This document shows positions 38,687 through 47,881 of a stretch of DNA of 62,159 nucleotides, piece after piece. The DNA is from Flavobacteriales bacterium UBA4466 (GTDB lineage: Bacteria > Bacteroidota > Bacteroidia > Flavobacteriales_D > Sanyastnellaceae), in NCBI GenBank assembly GCA_905182895.1, contig CAJJDD010000016.1, positions 1-62,159 of the forward strand, written 5' to 3'. The notes under the pieces are model-generated. The model saw nothing but the letters and a program-made list of their open reading frames with translations, did no database searches and had not been told where the DNA came from. The first letter of the stretch is position 1. Each line of letters starts with the position of its first letter. Both the position numbers and the translations under genes were made by a program.

Positions 38687-40936
38687 GTGAATGCTCAGGC
38701 CGCCATATCATGGAGAAATAGGTTAGACAAAATTTTATATTTCTTTCCTTTCCAGCTTCTGTTCTTGCAGTTGAAAAGAAATTATTTGTTATTAAGTTTT
38801 TGGCTTTTACTATTCGCTTTTGTTCTAGACGGCATAGGTTCCAAATACGGTATTTCACATTTATTTTTATACCCTGAATATAGAGGGTGTAATGACAGTA
38901 TAGCCTATTGTCTTTTAGGTTTTTCCATAGGAGGTTTCATTGTTAGTTATAACCTATATACCTATATTATTCATAGTCATAGGTTTCCGTTTTTAGCTAC
39001 TCTAGATAAGCCTCTTTATAAATTTTCTATCAATAACTTTATCATCCCGCTAACATTTATTTTAGTGTATACCTGGTCTAGTTATCAATTTCAGGTAGAT
39101 AAAGAGCTCGTCCCTCAAAAAGAGGCCTTCTTTAATCTATTGTCATTTACTTTAGGAGTATTTCTGATGGCTGGGTTTAGTTTCGTCTACTTCAGGTTGA
39201 CTAATAAAAACATCCGATTTTTCACAGATAAGCTTGGAGAGGAAGGTAAAGAGGAGTCTCTTGCTTCTTCAGCGTTGCAAAAATCGAGCTCTTGGGAAGA
39301 TCTCGAGAAAAGAACTGAGGTTTCAGGTGAAGATACGTATATGTTTAGCTTCAGGAGAGTTCTTTTAGCTAGAAGTATTAAGCACTACCCAAGAGAGGTG
39401 TTAGAGAAAGTTTTAGCCCAGCATCACGTAAATGCTTCGTTTTTTGAGCTTATGATAATTATTTCATTTATTCTGGTTGGGTTGTTCAGAGAGCATCGGG
39501 TATTCGAAATTCCAGCAGCGTCATCGGCTGTTTTATTCTTTACAGTGTTAGTTATGCTTTTTAGTGCTATTTACAGCTGGATTAAAGGATGGACCTTTCC
39601 GTTAATCATATCCATGATTTTAATCATAAACTTCAGTCCAGTTCTTACAAGCTCTTTTAATTTAGAAACAAGGGTTTATGGGTTAGATTATTCAGGTGAA
39701 AAAGAGGACTATAATTCTGAAGTTTTAAAAAATTCTATAACTCCTGATGATTATGACAGAAGTCTTAAAATTCAAATTAAATCATTAGACAATTGGAAAT
39801 CTAAAGTTTCCAAAGGAATGAATAAAAAGCCTAAGCTAGTTATACTCTCAGTGAGTGGCGGAGGCTTAAGGTCTGCCTTATGGACTATGAAAAGTGTATT
39901 GACAGCTGATAGCGCTATGAATGGAGAGCTGCTGAATAACACTCATCTCATAACTGGTAGTTCAGGAGGAATGATTGGAGCTAGTTATATGAGAGAGCTG
40001 GTAAGAGAAAATGGGCTGGATTATTCTGAGTTGAGCGCTGAACCTTGCTTTGATGATATTTCTAGAGACATTTTAAACCCTATGATTTTAGCCATGGCTA
40101 CCCATGATTTAGCATTAAGGTATCGAAAAGCTGAGGTAGATGGTGAGTATCATCTAATGGATAGAGCGTATTCATTTGAGAGAAAATTAAATATTAATAC
40201 ATCTAATAGGCTGAATAAAAAACTTTCGGATTTTGTGGAGCCAGAGTTTGAGTCTAGAATTCCTACGATGATTTTTTCTCCCACTATAAATTTAGATGGG
40301 CGAAGACTTATTGTTGGAGCTCAAGATTTTTCATTTCTCTGCCTAACAGAAGAGGGGGAGCTCCAAGAGAATGTATGTTATACCAAGCTATTTAAGGATA
40401 GAGACCCCCTCAATACAGAATTTACTTCTGTGTTAAGAATGAATGCTACTTTTCCTTACGTGTTACCCGCTAGTACATTGCCTACATCACAGTTAGTTAA
40501 AGTTGCAGATGCTGGTCTAAGAGATAATTTCGGCCTAAGAGTATCCTTTAATTATATAAATGAGTTAAAAGAATGGATAGAGCTAAACACTAGCGGAGTG
40601 GTCCTAGTAGAGGTGAGAGATACGAGGAAAAACGCAGAGAAGAAACCGTCACCTAAAATGCTGTTAAATGAGTTAACATCACCGCTGGGAGGCGTGTATT
40701 CTAATGTCATTAGGACACAAGACTATGACAATGAACTTCAGTTAGACCTTTTAAGAAAATCCTTATCAGTTCCTATACACAGGATTCCATTTGAGTTAGA
40801 GTTAGCGAATGAAAAGAGGGCAACCTTGAGCTGGCACTTAACTAAATTTGAAAAAGAGTCTGTTCTTTCCGGGGTCAAAACAGAGAGTTTCTTGAGCTCA
40901 TTAAATGAGTTGAAAGTGCTGATAAATGACAATTAG
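38687..40936 (+). CDS. Multi-spanning membrane protein with patatin-like phospholipase domain
   Basis: A 749-residue protein, probably in the inner membrane. The first 330 or so residues contain about seven hydrophobic segments (near 30-50, 65-88, 105-125, 150-170, 250-270, 280-300, 305-325) with a hydrophilic stretch (about 178-245) between the fourth and fifth. From about residue 380 a patatin domain follows: oxyanion-hole SGGGLRS (about 388-394), nucleophile elbow TGSSGG (Ser about 424) and DAGLRDNFG (catalytic Asp about 607; the usual D-G-G reads D-A-G). It would hydrolyse lipid acyl esters at the membrane. The start is GTG at 38687; no ATG gives a complete first helix. The gene is intact and monocistronic. 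Such fusions are seen in environmental Bacteroidota but their role is unknown. Confidence 0.8.
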   Translation: MNAQAAISWRNRLDKILYFFPFQLLFLQLKRNYLLLSFWLLLFAFVLDGIGSKYGISHLFLYPEYRGCNDSIAYCLLGFSIGGFIVSYNLYTYIIHSHRFPFLATLDKPLYKFSINNFIIPLTFILVYTWSSYQFQVDKELVPQKEAFFNLLSFTLGVFLMAGFSFVYFRLTNKNIRFFTDKLGEEGKEESLASSALQKSSSWEDLEKRTEVSGEDTYMFSFRRVLLARSIKHYPREVLEKVLAQHHVNASFFELMIIISFILVGLFREHRVFEIPAASSAVLFFTVLVMLFSAIYSWIKGWTFPLIISMILIINFSPVLTSSFNLETRVYGLDYSGEKEDYNSEVLKNSITPDDYDRSLKIQIKSLDNWKSKVSKGMNKKPKLVILSVSGGGLRSALWTMKSVLTADSAMNGELLNNTHLITGSSGGMIGASYMRELVRENGLDYSELSAEPCFDDISRDILNPMILAMATHDLALRYRKAEVDGEYHLMDRAYSFERKLNINTSNRLNKKLSDFVEPEFESRIPTMIFSPTINLDGRRLIVGAQDFSFLCLTEEGELQENVCYTKLFKDRDPLNTEFTSVLRMNATFPYVLPASTLPTSQLVKVADAGLRDNFGLRVSFNYINELKEWIELNTSGVVLVEVRDTRKNAEKKPSPKMLLNELTSPLGGVYSNVIRTQDYDNELQLDLLRKSLSVPIHRIPFELELANEKRATLSWHLTKFEKESVLSGVKTESFLSSLNELKVLINDN

Positions 40937-41021
40937 CTCTATACTTATCAGCAAGTTTAATGTGGTAGATACAGTATTAGAATTCATGACTGATTTCTGA
41001 TCTAAAGAAATAGTACGAACT

Positions 41022-41050
41022 AAAAAAGCCCCATCATTTGATAGGGCTTT
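41022..41050 (-). terminator. Terminator of rplS
   Basis: AAAGCCCCATCA and TGATAGGGCTTT pair around a short TT loop (one mismatch); on the minus strand a T run follows. Confidence 0.88.
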
Positions 41051-41072
41051 AAGTGTTTTAATAGAGAGGGTA

Positions 41073-41435
41073 TTAAGCCTTCTTTACAAATCTTTTCTTT
41101 TCTTTTATTCTAGCTGACTTACCAGTTCTTTCTCTCTGGTAGAATATTCTAGCTCTTCTAACACGACCTTTCTTAGTGATCTTTACATCATCGATAAAAG
41201 GACTGTTCAATGGGAAGATTCTTTCTACACCAATTCCACCAGAAATTTTTCTAACGGTAAAAGTCTCGTTCGTTCCAGAACCCCTCTTTTGTATTACTAT
41301 TCCCTGAAATTGCTGGATTCTTTCTTTACTACCTTCCTTAATTTTATAACTAACGATGACAGTATCTCCTGCACTGAATTCTGGTAAATCGTTAGCTTCC
41401 ACTAACTTCTTCGAAACTTCTCTTAAGATATCCAT
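41073..41435 (-). CDS. rplS: 50S ribosomal protein L19
   Basis: Ribosomal protein at the 30S-50S interface. The 120-residue protein shows [53 protein letters not shown] and [25 protein letters not shown], all standard for L19. Intact, with its own promoter element (41468-41475, minus) and terminator. In many bacteria trmD is directly adjacent; here two genes (sigma factor and envelope protein) lie between trmD and rplS. Confidence 0.97.
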   Translation of the reverse strand: MDILREVSKKLVEANDLPEFSAGDTVIVSYKIKEGSKERIQQFQGIVIQKRGSGTNETFTVRKISGGIGVERIFPLNSPFIDDVKITKKGRVRRARIFYQRERTGKSARIKEKKRFVKKA

Positions 41436-41467
41436 AATAATACTTTTTGTTCAAAAAATTGAGGCTG

Positions 41468-41475
41468 CAAATTTA
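41468..41475 (-). promoter_or_regulatory. Probable -7 element of rplS
   Basis: On the minus strand TAAATTTG fits TAnnTTTG, 32 nt before the rplS start codon. Confidence 0.5.
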
Positions 41476-41514
41476 CAAATAATATTCAGATAACATCTTT
41501 TCTGAACACATTTT

Positions 41515-43158
41515 TTAAAGTTTTATCTGAAGGCCAAAATTAATATCTAACCCAGAGTAATTCGTAGATTGAATACGGAGCTTATCAAATTGTGTAGATG
41601 ATGCTATTCTCAATCTTGGATTAACTCTTACACTTATTCTTTGTGTTATACTTCTGTTAATAGTGATTCCCATCTGATAGTGCCACAGCGATTTGTTAAC
41701 TAGAGATTTATCTAGTTCAAGGGAGTTGATAACTCCTGATAGCTCGTTCAATAGGTTGGGCTTACTATTTAATTGATGATTATAAATAATGCCTGCGGAA
41801 AATCCAGCATCAAACCTAGAGCCTCTGAATAAATCATACCCTACGCTAAAAGGAATTTGTAAATAGTCGATTTGATTCGTTAAGCCTGAAGTAATTTCTT
41901 CTTCTTTCTCTACCAGCGAAGTGACATATTCTTGCCCCACATAAACTTGTGTAGGGTTTCCATCGATTATAACCACTTCATATAAATCGACATAGCTCCC
42001 TATTTCCTCTTCAGTCCGAGAAATGGTAGATACACTATAGCTTTGACTCATGCGCTCAATTCCAGTGCCTAATGAGAACTTTAATCTTCCTAATTCTCGG
42101 CTCGTAAAGACACCTAGATAATTAGACTTAGAGTTGATTGCAGTGGCGCGCTGCACATCAGCGTTTTGTGATGAGGAATTAAGGCTGTTAGAGTAATTCC
42201 CATAACCAGATGCTATTCCTATAGACCAGAACTTTTTGTCCGAACCAATCTCGAAAGGATTGCAATTATGAATTTCTGTAGGAGTATTTCCTAATTCTGA
42301 GTCCAATTCGCTATAAACTTTATCCAATTCTCTAAGCTCATTCGAAGCATCTATAGTTTTATGAAAATCATATGTAATCGAACTCTCTTGTGTTAAGCCT
42401 TCTTCAGCCGAAAATCTAGGATGTGTTAATTCTGGAGCTGTTTCTAAACTGTTTAAATTGGATTGGGTGTTGCTTTGACTATATTTATCTGTAGGCCTAA
42501 CCTCCTTAGGCTTTCTGTTGGAACCCTCGATTGTTTTAGAGCTCTCCCTGGTCGTTATTTCGTTTTTAGAATTTGGTTCAGAGTGTAACTGCGGCTTTTG
42601 TGTTTTGATGAGTTGGATTGCAGTAATTTCATTAGTTATGGAGTAGTCATTTTGTTTGGCTTTCTTGCCAGTGCTCTCTGAAGAAAAGACATCTGAGTTC
42701 CTTGCTTCTGTGGTTACTTCCTTAGAGTAGTTTGATTGGCTGTTTGTTACTAAGTCTGCATTGGTAGCAGGACTCTTTTGAGCAAGCAACTCTGGAGGAT
42801 TAGGCTCTAGTTTATTAGGAGTGTCATTTTCTATGGACTCTAAATCAAAATCATCTTCGGTGTTTATAGCCTTAGAAGTAGTTTGCTCCAATGAATTATT
42901 TAAGCTTAATAAGCCAGTGTTTTGCCCTTCATAGTCATGCGAGACATCATTGGAACCCTTATGTGCATTTTGAAAAACCAGAGATGAAGTAATAACTAAA
43001 ACACTAACAGAAGTGGTGATAATGGCTATTGAAAAAAGAGCCTTTCTATAAATAATGGATCTCACCTCTTTAACTAATCCATTCTTAACGCTTTGTGCTG
43101 GATGCACTTGAACGTTTCCTAGATTGTCTCTGAATATATTGTCTATCTTTTCATTCAT
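41515..43158 (-). CDS. Possible anti-sigma/envelope-spanning protein: TM helix plus long linker plus barrel-like C-terminus
   Basis: A 547-residue protein with no clear named family. Residues 1-40 are cytoplasmic-like (MNEKIDNIFRDNLGNVQVHP); about 41-62 form one strong transmembrane helix (ALFSIAIITTSVSVLVIT); about 65-305 are a low-complexity, Ser/Thr/Asn/Glu/Lys-rich stretch with no predicted fold; about 308-547 look like an outer-membrane barrel (FWSIGIASGYGNYSNS, IPFSVGYDLFRGSRFDAGFSAGIIY, closing in NFGLQIKL). It begins 2 bases after the ECF sigma-factor gene, the usual place of an anti-sigma factor. An inner-membrane helix, a linker long enough to cross the periplasm and a barrel in one chain suggest a trans-envelope sensor; this is inference. 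Intact. Confidence 0.6.
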   Translation of the reverse strand: MNEKIDNIFRDNLGNVQVHPAQSVKNGLVKEVRSIIYRKALFSIAIITTSVSVLVITSSLVFQNAHKGSNDVSHDYEGQNTGLLSLNNSLEQTTSKAINTEDDFDLESIENDTPNKLEPNPPELLAQKSPATNADLVTNSQSNYSKEVTTEARNSDVFSSESTGKKAKQNDYSITNEITAIQLIKTQKPQLHSEPNSKNEITTRESSKTIEGSNRKPKEVRPTDKYSQSNTQSNLNSLETAPELTHPRFSAEEGLTQESSITYDFHKTIDASNELRELDKVYSELDSELGNTPTEIHNCNPFEIGSDKKFWSIGIASGYGNYSNSLNSSSQNADVQRATAINSKSNYLGVFTSRELGRLKFSLGTGIERMSQSYSVSTISRTEEEIGSYVDLYEVVIIDGNPTQVYVGQEYVTSLVEKEEEITSGLTNQIDYLQIPFSVGYDLFRGSRFDAGFSAGIIYNHQLNSKPNLLNELSGVINSLELDKSLVNKSLWHYQMGITINRSITQRISVRVNPRLRIASSTQFDKLRIQSTNYSGLDINFGLQIKL

Positions 43159-43160
43159 GA

Positions 43161-43742
43161 CTAGAATACTTTAATTTGTTCGTTGGTATTGGGCACTGGA
43201 ATAGGCTCGATTTTCTTTTGTAATATTTTACGTGCCCTAGAGAGCTGGCTCTTTGATGTATTTGTTGAGATGCCTAAGTATTCGGAAATCTCCAAGTGAG
43301 TCAAGTTCTCAAAAACGTAAAGATTAAAAATGGTTCTGTAGCCATCAGGTAATTCTTGAACCATTTTTAGAAGTTTTGCTTCAGTAATGGCTAGTTCAGA
43401 TTTGTACCCTTCAATAGATTTGTTTTCGCTGTCTGGATCTACTATTTCTAGTTCATTGTCAGAGAAAACGTATCGGTAGTTTTTCTTGCAATAATTAATT
43501 GCGTTATTTATCATTATTCTCTTGGCCCATGTGTAAAAAGAAAAACCACTTTCTATATCAAAAGTTTTCCTGGCCTTATAAATCTTAATAAACCCTTCCT
43601 GTAGCATGTCCTCAGCATCAGCATGGTCCCTAGAAAATCTCAAACATACCCCCATAAGAGCAGAGCTATACTGGTCGTATAACTTTTGAAAAGCGATGTT
43701 GCTGCCTCTCACGAACTTATGTAGTAACTGGTTAGGGGTCAT
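43161..43742 (-). CDS. ECF-type RNA polymerase sigma factor
   Basis: Extracytoplasmic-function sigma-70 factor. Region 2 (about residues 20-90) contains FQKLYDQYSSALMGVCLRF, DAEDMLQEGFIKIYK and FYTWAKRIMINNAINY; region 4 (about 125-180) contains LPDGYRTIFNLYVFENLTHLEI and the DNA-binding helix of a helix-turn-helix (YLGISTNTSKSQLSRARK). The start at 43742 (MTPNQLLHKFVRG) fits the family; an ATG six codons upstream adds non-conserved residues. It is followed 2 bases later by the putative anti-sigma/envelope protein and lies about 105 bases after trmD. No autoregulatory promoter is obvious. The target genes are unknown. Confidence 0.92.
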   Translation of the reverse strand: MTPNQLLHKFVRGSNIAFQKLYDQYSSALMGVCLRFSRDHADAEDMLQEGFIKIYKARKTFDIESGFSFYTWAKRIMINNAINYCKKNYRYVFSDNELEIVDPDSENKSIEGYKSELAITEAKLLKMVQELPDGYRTIFNLYVFENLTHLEISEYLGISTNTSKSQLSRARKILQKKIEPIPVPNTNEQIKVF

Positions 43743-43847
43743 TTTTGTAATGAATAACACTCTACTTACAACTTGTTTTTAATCAAGTTGCATCAATAGA
43801 ATGTAAAGTAAACAAAATACTTCTAAGTATGTAGTTTACCTGGCAGT

Positions 43848-44531
43848 TTAATCCTCTCCTTCTAATAGGTCTGGCCTCAATTGTTTAGTCCTTTCTAAAG
43901 CTTGATTTTCCTGCCATTCTTGGATTTTTTTAAAATCCCCGCTTCTAAGTACCTCAGGAACTTTCCATCCGTTATAATCAGCAGGTCTGGTATATACAGG
44001 AGGAGCCAACAGATTATCTTGGAAAGAATCTGTTAATGCGCTGGTTTCATCATTTAATACACCAGGTAATAGTCTTATTATAGAATCTGTTAATACAGCA
44101 GCAGCAAGTTCACCTCCAGAAAGCACATAATCTCCTATAGATAGTTCCATGGTAATAATATTCTCTCTGAGTCTATGATCTATTCCTTTATAATGCCCAC
44201 AGATGATAATTAAGTTTTTCTTTAGAGATAAATGGTTGGCCTTATTCTGCTTAAGCTGCTCTCCGTCTGGAGTCATGTAAATGACCTCATCGTAGTTTCG
44301 TTCTTTTTGCAGAGATTTCACACAGTCTAAAATAGGTTGGATAGTCATCACCATACCAGCGGATCCCCCGAAGGAATAGTCGTCTACTTTTCTGTGCTTA
44401 TCTGTTGAAAAAGAGCGTATATCATGCACGTGGATTTCACACAGTTCTTTTTCTTGAGCTCGTTGCAATATAGAGTCATTAAAAGGACCCTCTAAAAGTT
44501 TGGGTAATATGGTAAGGATGTCTAATCTCAC
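43848..44531 (-). CDS. trmD: tRNA (guanine37-N1)-methyltransferase
   Basis: Methylates G37 next to the anticodon of several tRNAs and so prevents frameshifting; essential SPOUT-class enzyme. The 227-residue protein has [17 protein letters not shown], the [14 protein letters not shown] segment, [14 protein letters not shown] (about residues 108-121, trefoil-knot SAM site) and [14 protein letters not shown] with [19 protein letters not shown]. Intact. It follows the aldo/keto reductase gene by four bases and so probably shares its transcript. The usual neighbour rplS lies downstream beyond the sigma-factor pair. Confidence 0.96.
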   Translation of the reverse strand: MRLDILTILPKLLEGPFNDSILQRAQEKELCEIHVHDIRSFSTDKHRKVDDYSFGGSAGMVMTIQPILDCVKSLQKERNYDEVIYMTPDGEQLKQNKANHLSLKKNLIIICGHYKGIDHRLRENIITMELSIGDYVLSGGELAAAVLTDSIIRLLPGVLNDETSALTDSFQDNLLAPPVYTRPADYNGWKVPEVLRSGDFKKIQEWQENQALERTKQLRPDLLEGED

Positions 44532-44535
44532 GTTG

Positions 44536-45519
44536 TTAGAATTGGGGTTGGTTAGGTTTGTTGTCTAAAATAAGTTCTATTTCCTCCAAAACCTGAGTAT
44601 TTATTTTAGTCTTCAGTTCAGAAGCTTTCAGGTTTTCTTCGAGTTGGTATTCTTTAGAAGCACCTAAAATCACAGTACTTACATTTTTATTTTTTAGGCA
44701 CCAAGAAACACCGAGCTGGGGCAGAGACATTCCTAAATTTTTTGCTAAAGCATCTAGCTTATCGATTTTATTGAAATTTTCTTCTACCAAGAGAATTTCG
44801 GCTAACCAACCGAGCTCTTCTCTTTTTAATCTAAAGTCTTTAGCGTGCTTCCCCTTATATTTTCCTGTAAGGAATCCGCTTGCCAGAGGACTCCATATAG
44901 TAGTTCCTAATCCTACTGTTCTATATACTTGGCTAAACTCTACCTCCACTTTCCTTCTCACAAGCATGTTGTATTGAGGCTGTTCCATAGTAGGCCCTAT
45001 GAGATTATACCTTTCTGCTACCATGTGTGCTTCCATAATTTCCTGAGCGCTCCATTCACTGGTTCCCCAATAAAGGATTTTTCCTTGTTGAATTAAGTTA
45101 TGCATGCTCCACACTGTTTCAGTAATAGGAGTCTCTTTATCTGGCCGGTGACAAAAGTATAAATCCAAGTAATCCACTTTCATTCTCTTCATAGCCTGTT
45201 CACAAGCTTCTACTATGTGCTTGCGGTGAAGACCTCTCTGAGTAGGTAGTTTCCCGCCCGCACCAAAGAAAACTTTAGAGGAAAGAATATAGGAATCTCT
45301 ACTCCAGCTTTTTTTAGAAAGAATATCTCCCATAACTTTTTCTGAAGCCCCGTTGGCATAGATTTCAGCATTATCGAAGAAGTTTACCCCTGCTTCATAA
45401 GCCATGTCCATAAGCTTCTCCGATGTATTGTCTCCTATTTGATTCCCAAAGGTAATCCAAGAACCAAATGACAATTCGCTTACCTGTAGGCCAGACTTTC
45501 CTAATCTCCTGTATTCCAT
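44536..45519 (-). CDS. Aldo/keto reductase (KCNAB/YghZ-like)
   Basis: NADPH-dependent oxidoreductase with a TIM barrel, 327 residues. Seen: [21 protein letters not shown], catalytic Tyr in [14 protein letters not shown], Lys in [10 protein letters not shown], His in [11 protein letters not shown], and the cofactor segment [17 protein letters not shown]. The overall sequence follows the voltage-gated potassium channel beta-subunit-like branch of AKRs, which in bacteria reduce small aldehydes. The physiological substrate is not known. Intact; followed by trmD at four bases. Confidence 0.9.
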   Translation of the reverse strand: MEYRRLGKSGLQVSELSFGSWITFGNQIGDNTSEKLMDMAYEAGVNFFDNAEIYANGASEKVMGDILSKKSWSRDSYILSSKVFFGAGGKLPTQRGLHRKHIVEACEQAMKRMKVDYLDLYFCHRPDKETPITETVWSMHNLIQQGKILYWGTSEWSAQEIMEAHMVAERYNLIGPTMEQPQYNMLVRRKVEVEFSQVYRTVGLGTTIWSPLASGFLTGKYKGKHAKDFRLKREELGWLAEILLVEENFNKIDKLDALAKNLGMSLPQLGVSWCLKNKNVSTVILGASKEYQLEENLKASELKTKINTQVLEEIELILDNKPNQPQF

Positions 45520-45632
45520 AAATAGTGGTATTGAAGGGCTAAATTATGGTATAAATTAATTGCCTGTTGTGTTTTCAAATTAAAGGTTAACAAGTTTTAT
45601 TGAAAGGCTAATTCGACTCGCATATCGAAGCT

Positions 45633-45640
45633 TAATTTCG
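45633..45640 (+). promoter_or_regulatory. Possible -7 element immediately upstream of the MFS gene
   Basis: TAATTTCG (one mismatch to TAnnTTTG) ends only 7 nt before the ATG at 45648. If used, the transcript would have almost no leader. Confidence 0.3.
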
Positions 45641-45647
45641 CATTTAT

Positions 45648-46805
45648 ATGCGAAAAAGTTTTTTCAGAGATAAGTATTTTAATCTACTCTTTTTTAGTTC
45701 TGTTTTTTTTATGATGAGTTTCACCACACCTCTGGCTGAGCTTACGGATTATATAGAATTGTTCTCGAGTAAAAGTTGGATAGGAGTAGTAATAGCCATG
45801 TTTACCGCAGGGGCTCTGTTGAGCAGGTTTTTTAGCGGAAGAATGGCAGACAGAATAGGAAGAGTGCCTGTAATGATGATCGGAACTTTAGTTACCGCTA
45901 TAAGTGGTTGTCTATATGTATTTACGACTACTATGGGACTGCTTTTGCTGCTAAGGTTTTTTCATGGGCTTAGTACCGGATGGAGACCAGTAGGAACTAC
46001 AGCCTACTTAAGTGATATCATCCCTACTAATAGAAGGGGGGAGGCTTTGGGGTTTTTAGGGATTGCAGGCAGCACGGGGAGCGCTATAGGTCCTTGGGTA
46101 GGTAGCTTTATTAAAGAAGAATATTCTTTTGAGTTAATGTTTGTTGTGGCCAGTTTGTTTGGCGTGGTAGCATTATTATTAACAGCGCTTTTGCCTGAGT
46201 CATTAGAAAATCCTGAAAAATTCAAATGGAAGTTTTTAAAGCTAAGTGATGGTGATTTAGTGGCTAAAAGTGCTTACCCAGCATTAATAGCTATTACCTT
46301 AGATACATACAGTTTCGGGACCATTTTAACAGTTTCTCCTGATTTTGTTTCAGAATTGGGTTACTCTTACAAAGGTGGTTTTCTGTTGGTTGTAGTCTTG
46401 AGTTCTATTGTGTCTAGATTTTTCTCTGGTAGGGCAGCGGATAAGATGAATAAAGTAAAACTTCTTCAAGCTGGAATATTGCTTAGTGTTTTATCGTTAG
46501 TGTTAATGGGCTTTAGTCACTCATTTGAAATGATAACGTTAGCGGGGGTGATATATGGAATTAGTATTGGTGTTACTCGTCCTACTATCTTCGCTTGGAC
46601 TGCAGATTTAGCTGTAAAGGGAAAGTTAGCATTGGCGTTGTCTACTATGTTAATAGGGTTAGAACTAGGTATTTTTCTAGGTGCTTTTGTTAGCGGTTTA
46701 ATTTTTAATGGGGATATTTCCCGAATTTATCTATCTTATTGGATAGCGGCTGGTGTAAGTCTATCAGCTGCAGTTTATTTGAGAGGAAAAAGGAGTTTGG
46801 CTTAA
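45648..46805 (+). CDS. MFS transporter
   Basis: A 385-residue inner-membrane transporter of the major facilitator superfamily with about 12 hydrophobic segments. The conserved loop between helices 2 and 3 reads SGRMADRIGRVPVMM, with its echo in the second half SGRAADKMNKVKLL, and helix 4/5 carries GIAGSTGSAIGPWVGS. These are typical of drug/small-solute antiporters of the DHA type, but the substrate is not indicated. ATG at 45648 gives a plausible N-terminus (MRKSFFRDKYFNLLF). Intact and unrelated to the decayed MFS gene at 16616. The next gene begins 22 bases downstream and may be co-transcribed. Confidence 0.88.
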   Translation: MRKSFFRDKYFNLLFFSSVFFMMSFTTPLAELTDYIELFSSKSWIGVVIAMFTAGALLSRFFSGRMADRIGRVPVMMIGTLVTAISGCLYVFTTTMGLLLLLRFFHGLSTGWRPVGTTAYLSDIIPTNRRGEALGFLGIAGSTGSAIGPWVGSFIKEEYSFELMFVVASLFGVVALLLTALLPESLENPEKFKWKFLKLSDGDLVAKSAYPALIAITLDTYSFGTILTVSPDFVSELGYSYKGGFLLVVVLSSIVSRFFSGRAADKMNKVKLLQAGILLSVLSLVLMGFSHSFEMITLAGVIYGISIGVTRPTIFAWTADLAVKGKLALALSTMLIGLELGIFLGAFVSGLIFNGDISRIYLSYWIAAGVSLSAAVYLRGKRSLA

Positions 46806-46826
46806 GAATTGGCATTTACATTGAGC

Positions 46827-47388
46827 ATGAAGAAATTATTAAATACTATCGTTTTTTTATTTGTTATAGGTTTAACAGGCGCTTCAGCACAGAAATATAA
46901 AAGTGCAGCAGGTGTAAGGATGGATGGTCAAATGTTTGGAGTCACTTATTCTCAGAGGGTTTTTTAATGCTCTGACTGCCGAAGGAAATCTTGATTTTAG
47001 AAATCAGGAAGTTAAAATCTCTGCAGTAGGTAAATACCATAAACCCATTCTGGGTAAATCGTTAACTATTTTTATAGGAGGTGGTTACCATCTGGGTAGC
47101 TTTAAGGATTACGGTAGTTTTTCTGGATTGGATTTGACTGTAGGTGTTGAACATAAGATTTTATTAATTCCGTTTTCTGTAGGTTTCGAAATAAATCCAT
47201 CGATTCATATTTTGGGTAGCCATCCAAATTGGTACACCTTTCAATCTGTTTTTTCGATTAAGTATGTTATCATTAAGGATAAAGAAGGTTACTTCAGCAA
47301 GAGTCAGCAACGGCAAAGAGAAAAAGCCAGAAGAAAAAGGCTCAGAGGCCGCCTTCAATCTAAATATGAGAGACAAGAAGACCTATAA
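46827..47388 (+). CDS. Small secreted/outer-membrane protein (one frameshift)
   Basis: The ATG at 46827 gives a signal peptide (MKKLLNTIVFLFVIGLTGAS, cleavage after AQ), then KYKSAAGVRMDGQMFGVTYSQRVF. The frame then breaks in a T run near 46965 and continues as NALTAEGNLDFRNQEVKI, FIGGGYHLGSFKDYG and FSVGFEINPSIHIL, a set of beta-strands like a small eight-stranded barrel, to SIKYVI. It ends in a strongly basic tail (about 35 residues rich in K, R, Q and E), which is unusual for an outer-membrane protein. About 185 residues in all. I recognise no named family. Confidence 0.65.
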
Positions 47389-47881
47389 ACACCCAACAAA
47401 TGTTTGTTTGTAATAAGCTCAAGAACAATTGACTATGTCTGAAAGTCAAAAGTATGTTTATGTCTTAGTGACTTTCACTTCAATAACACCTCCAAACTTT
47501 CATGTTGTAAGCTGCTTTTGTTAAAGAGAAGAACCGATAAAACGAAACTTTCCGGTGAAGATCTTATTCTTAGGGATAAGGAGGAGGATTACTTTAAGTG
47601 CTGTTTTATTGCTTTTGGTTTCCGTCAAGAGAGTTAACGAAGAGCAAGTTGTCTTCTTATTCTTACGGGAGAGGGCATTTTAAAGACGATGGAGTTCGCA
47701 GTTGAAATTGAGAGAAGTTGAAGGCTCTATTCAAAAAATAGAGAGCATTTTTTTTGCGGCTCAAACTATTGAGATAGATACTCCTTCAGGAATTTTAGTA
47801 GAAGATAAAGTAGAAGTAATTATTCCCTAAAAAGGACAACAACTTAACCGGACTAAATCATCCCATAAAAACTTTTAAAAA
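47389..47881 (+). other. Frame-broken region, probable coding remnant, unidentified
   Basis: About 490 bases without an intact gene. Short coding-like stretches appear in different forward frames: MSESQKYVYVLVTFTS (about 47434), KLSGEDLILRDKEEDYF (about 47545) and LKLREVEGSIQKIESIFF leading to EIDTPSGILVEDKVEVIIP, which stops at 47830. The composition resembles the neighbouring genes, so a gene of roughly 130 residues with several frameshifts may lie here. I considered an Smr domain but the match is too weak to claim. Confidence 0.3.

Noticed and set aside
47545-47830. Smr endonuclease domain
   Set aside because: Only a short LILTGEG-like stretch recalls the family; the flanking motifs are missing.
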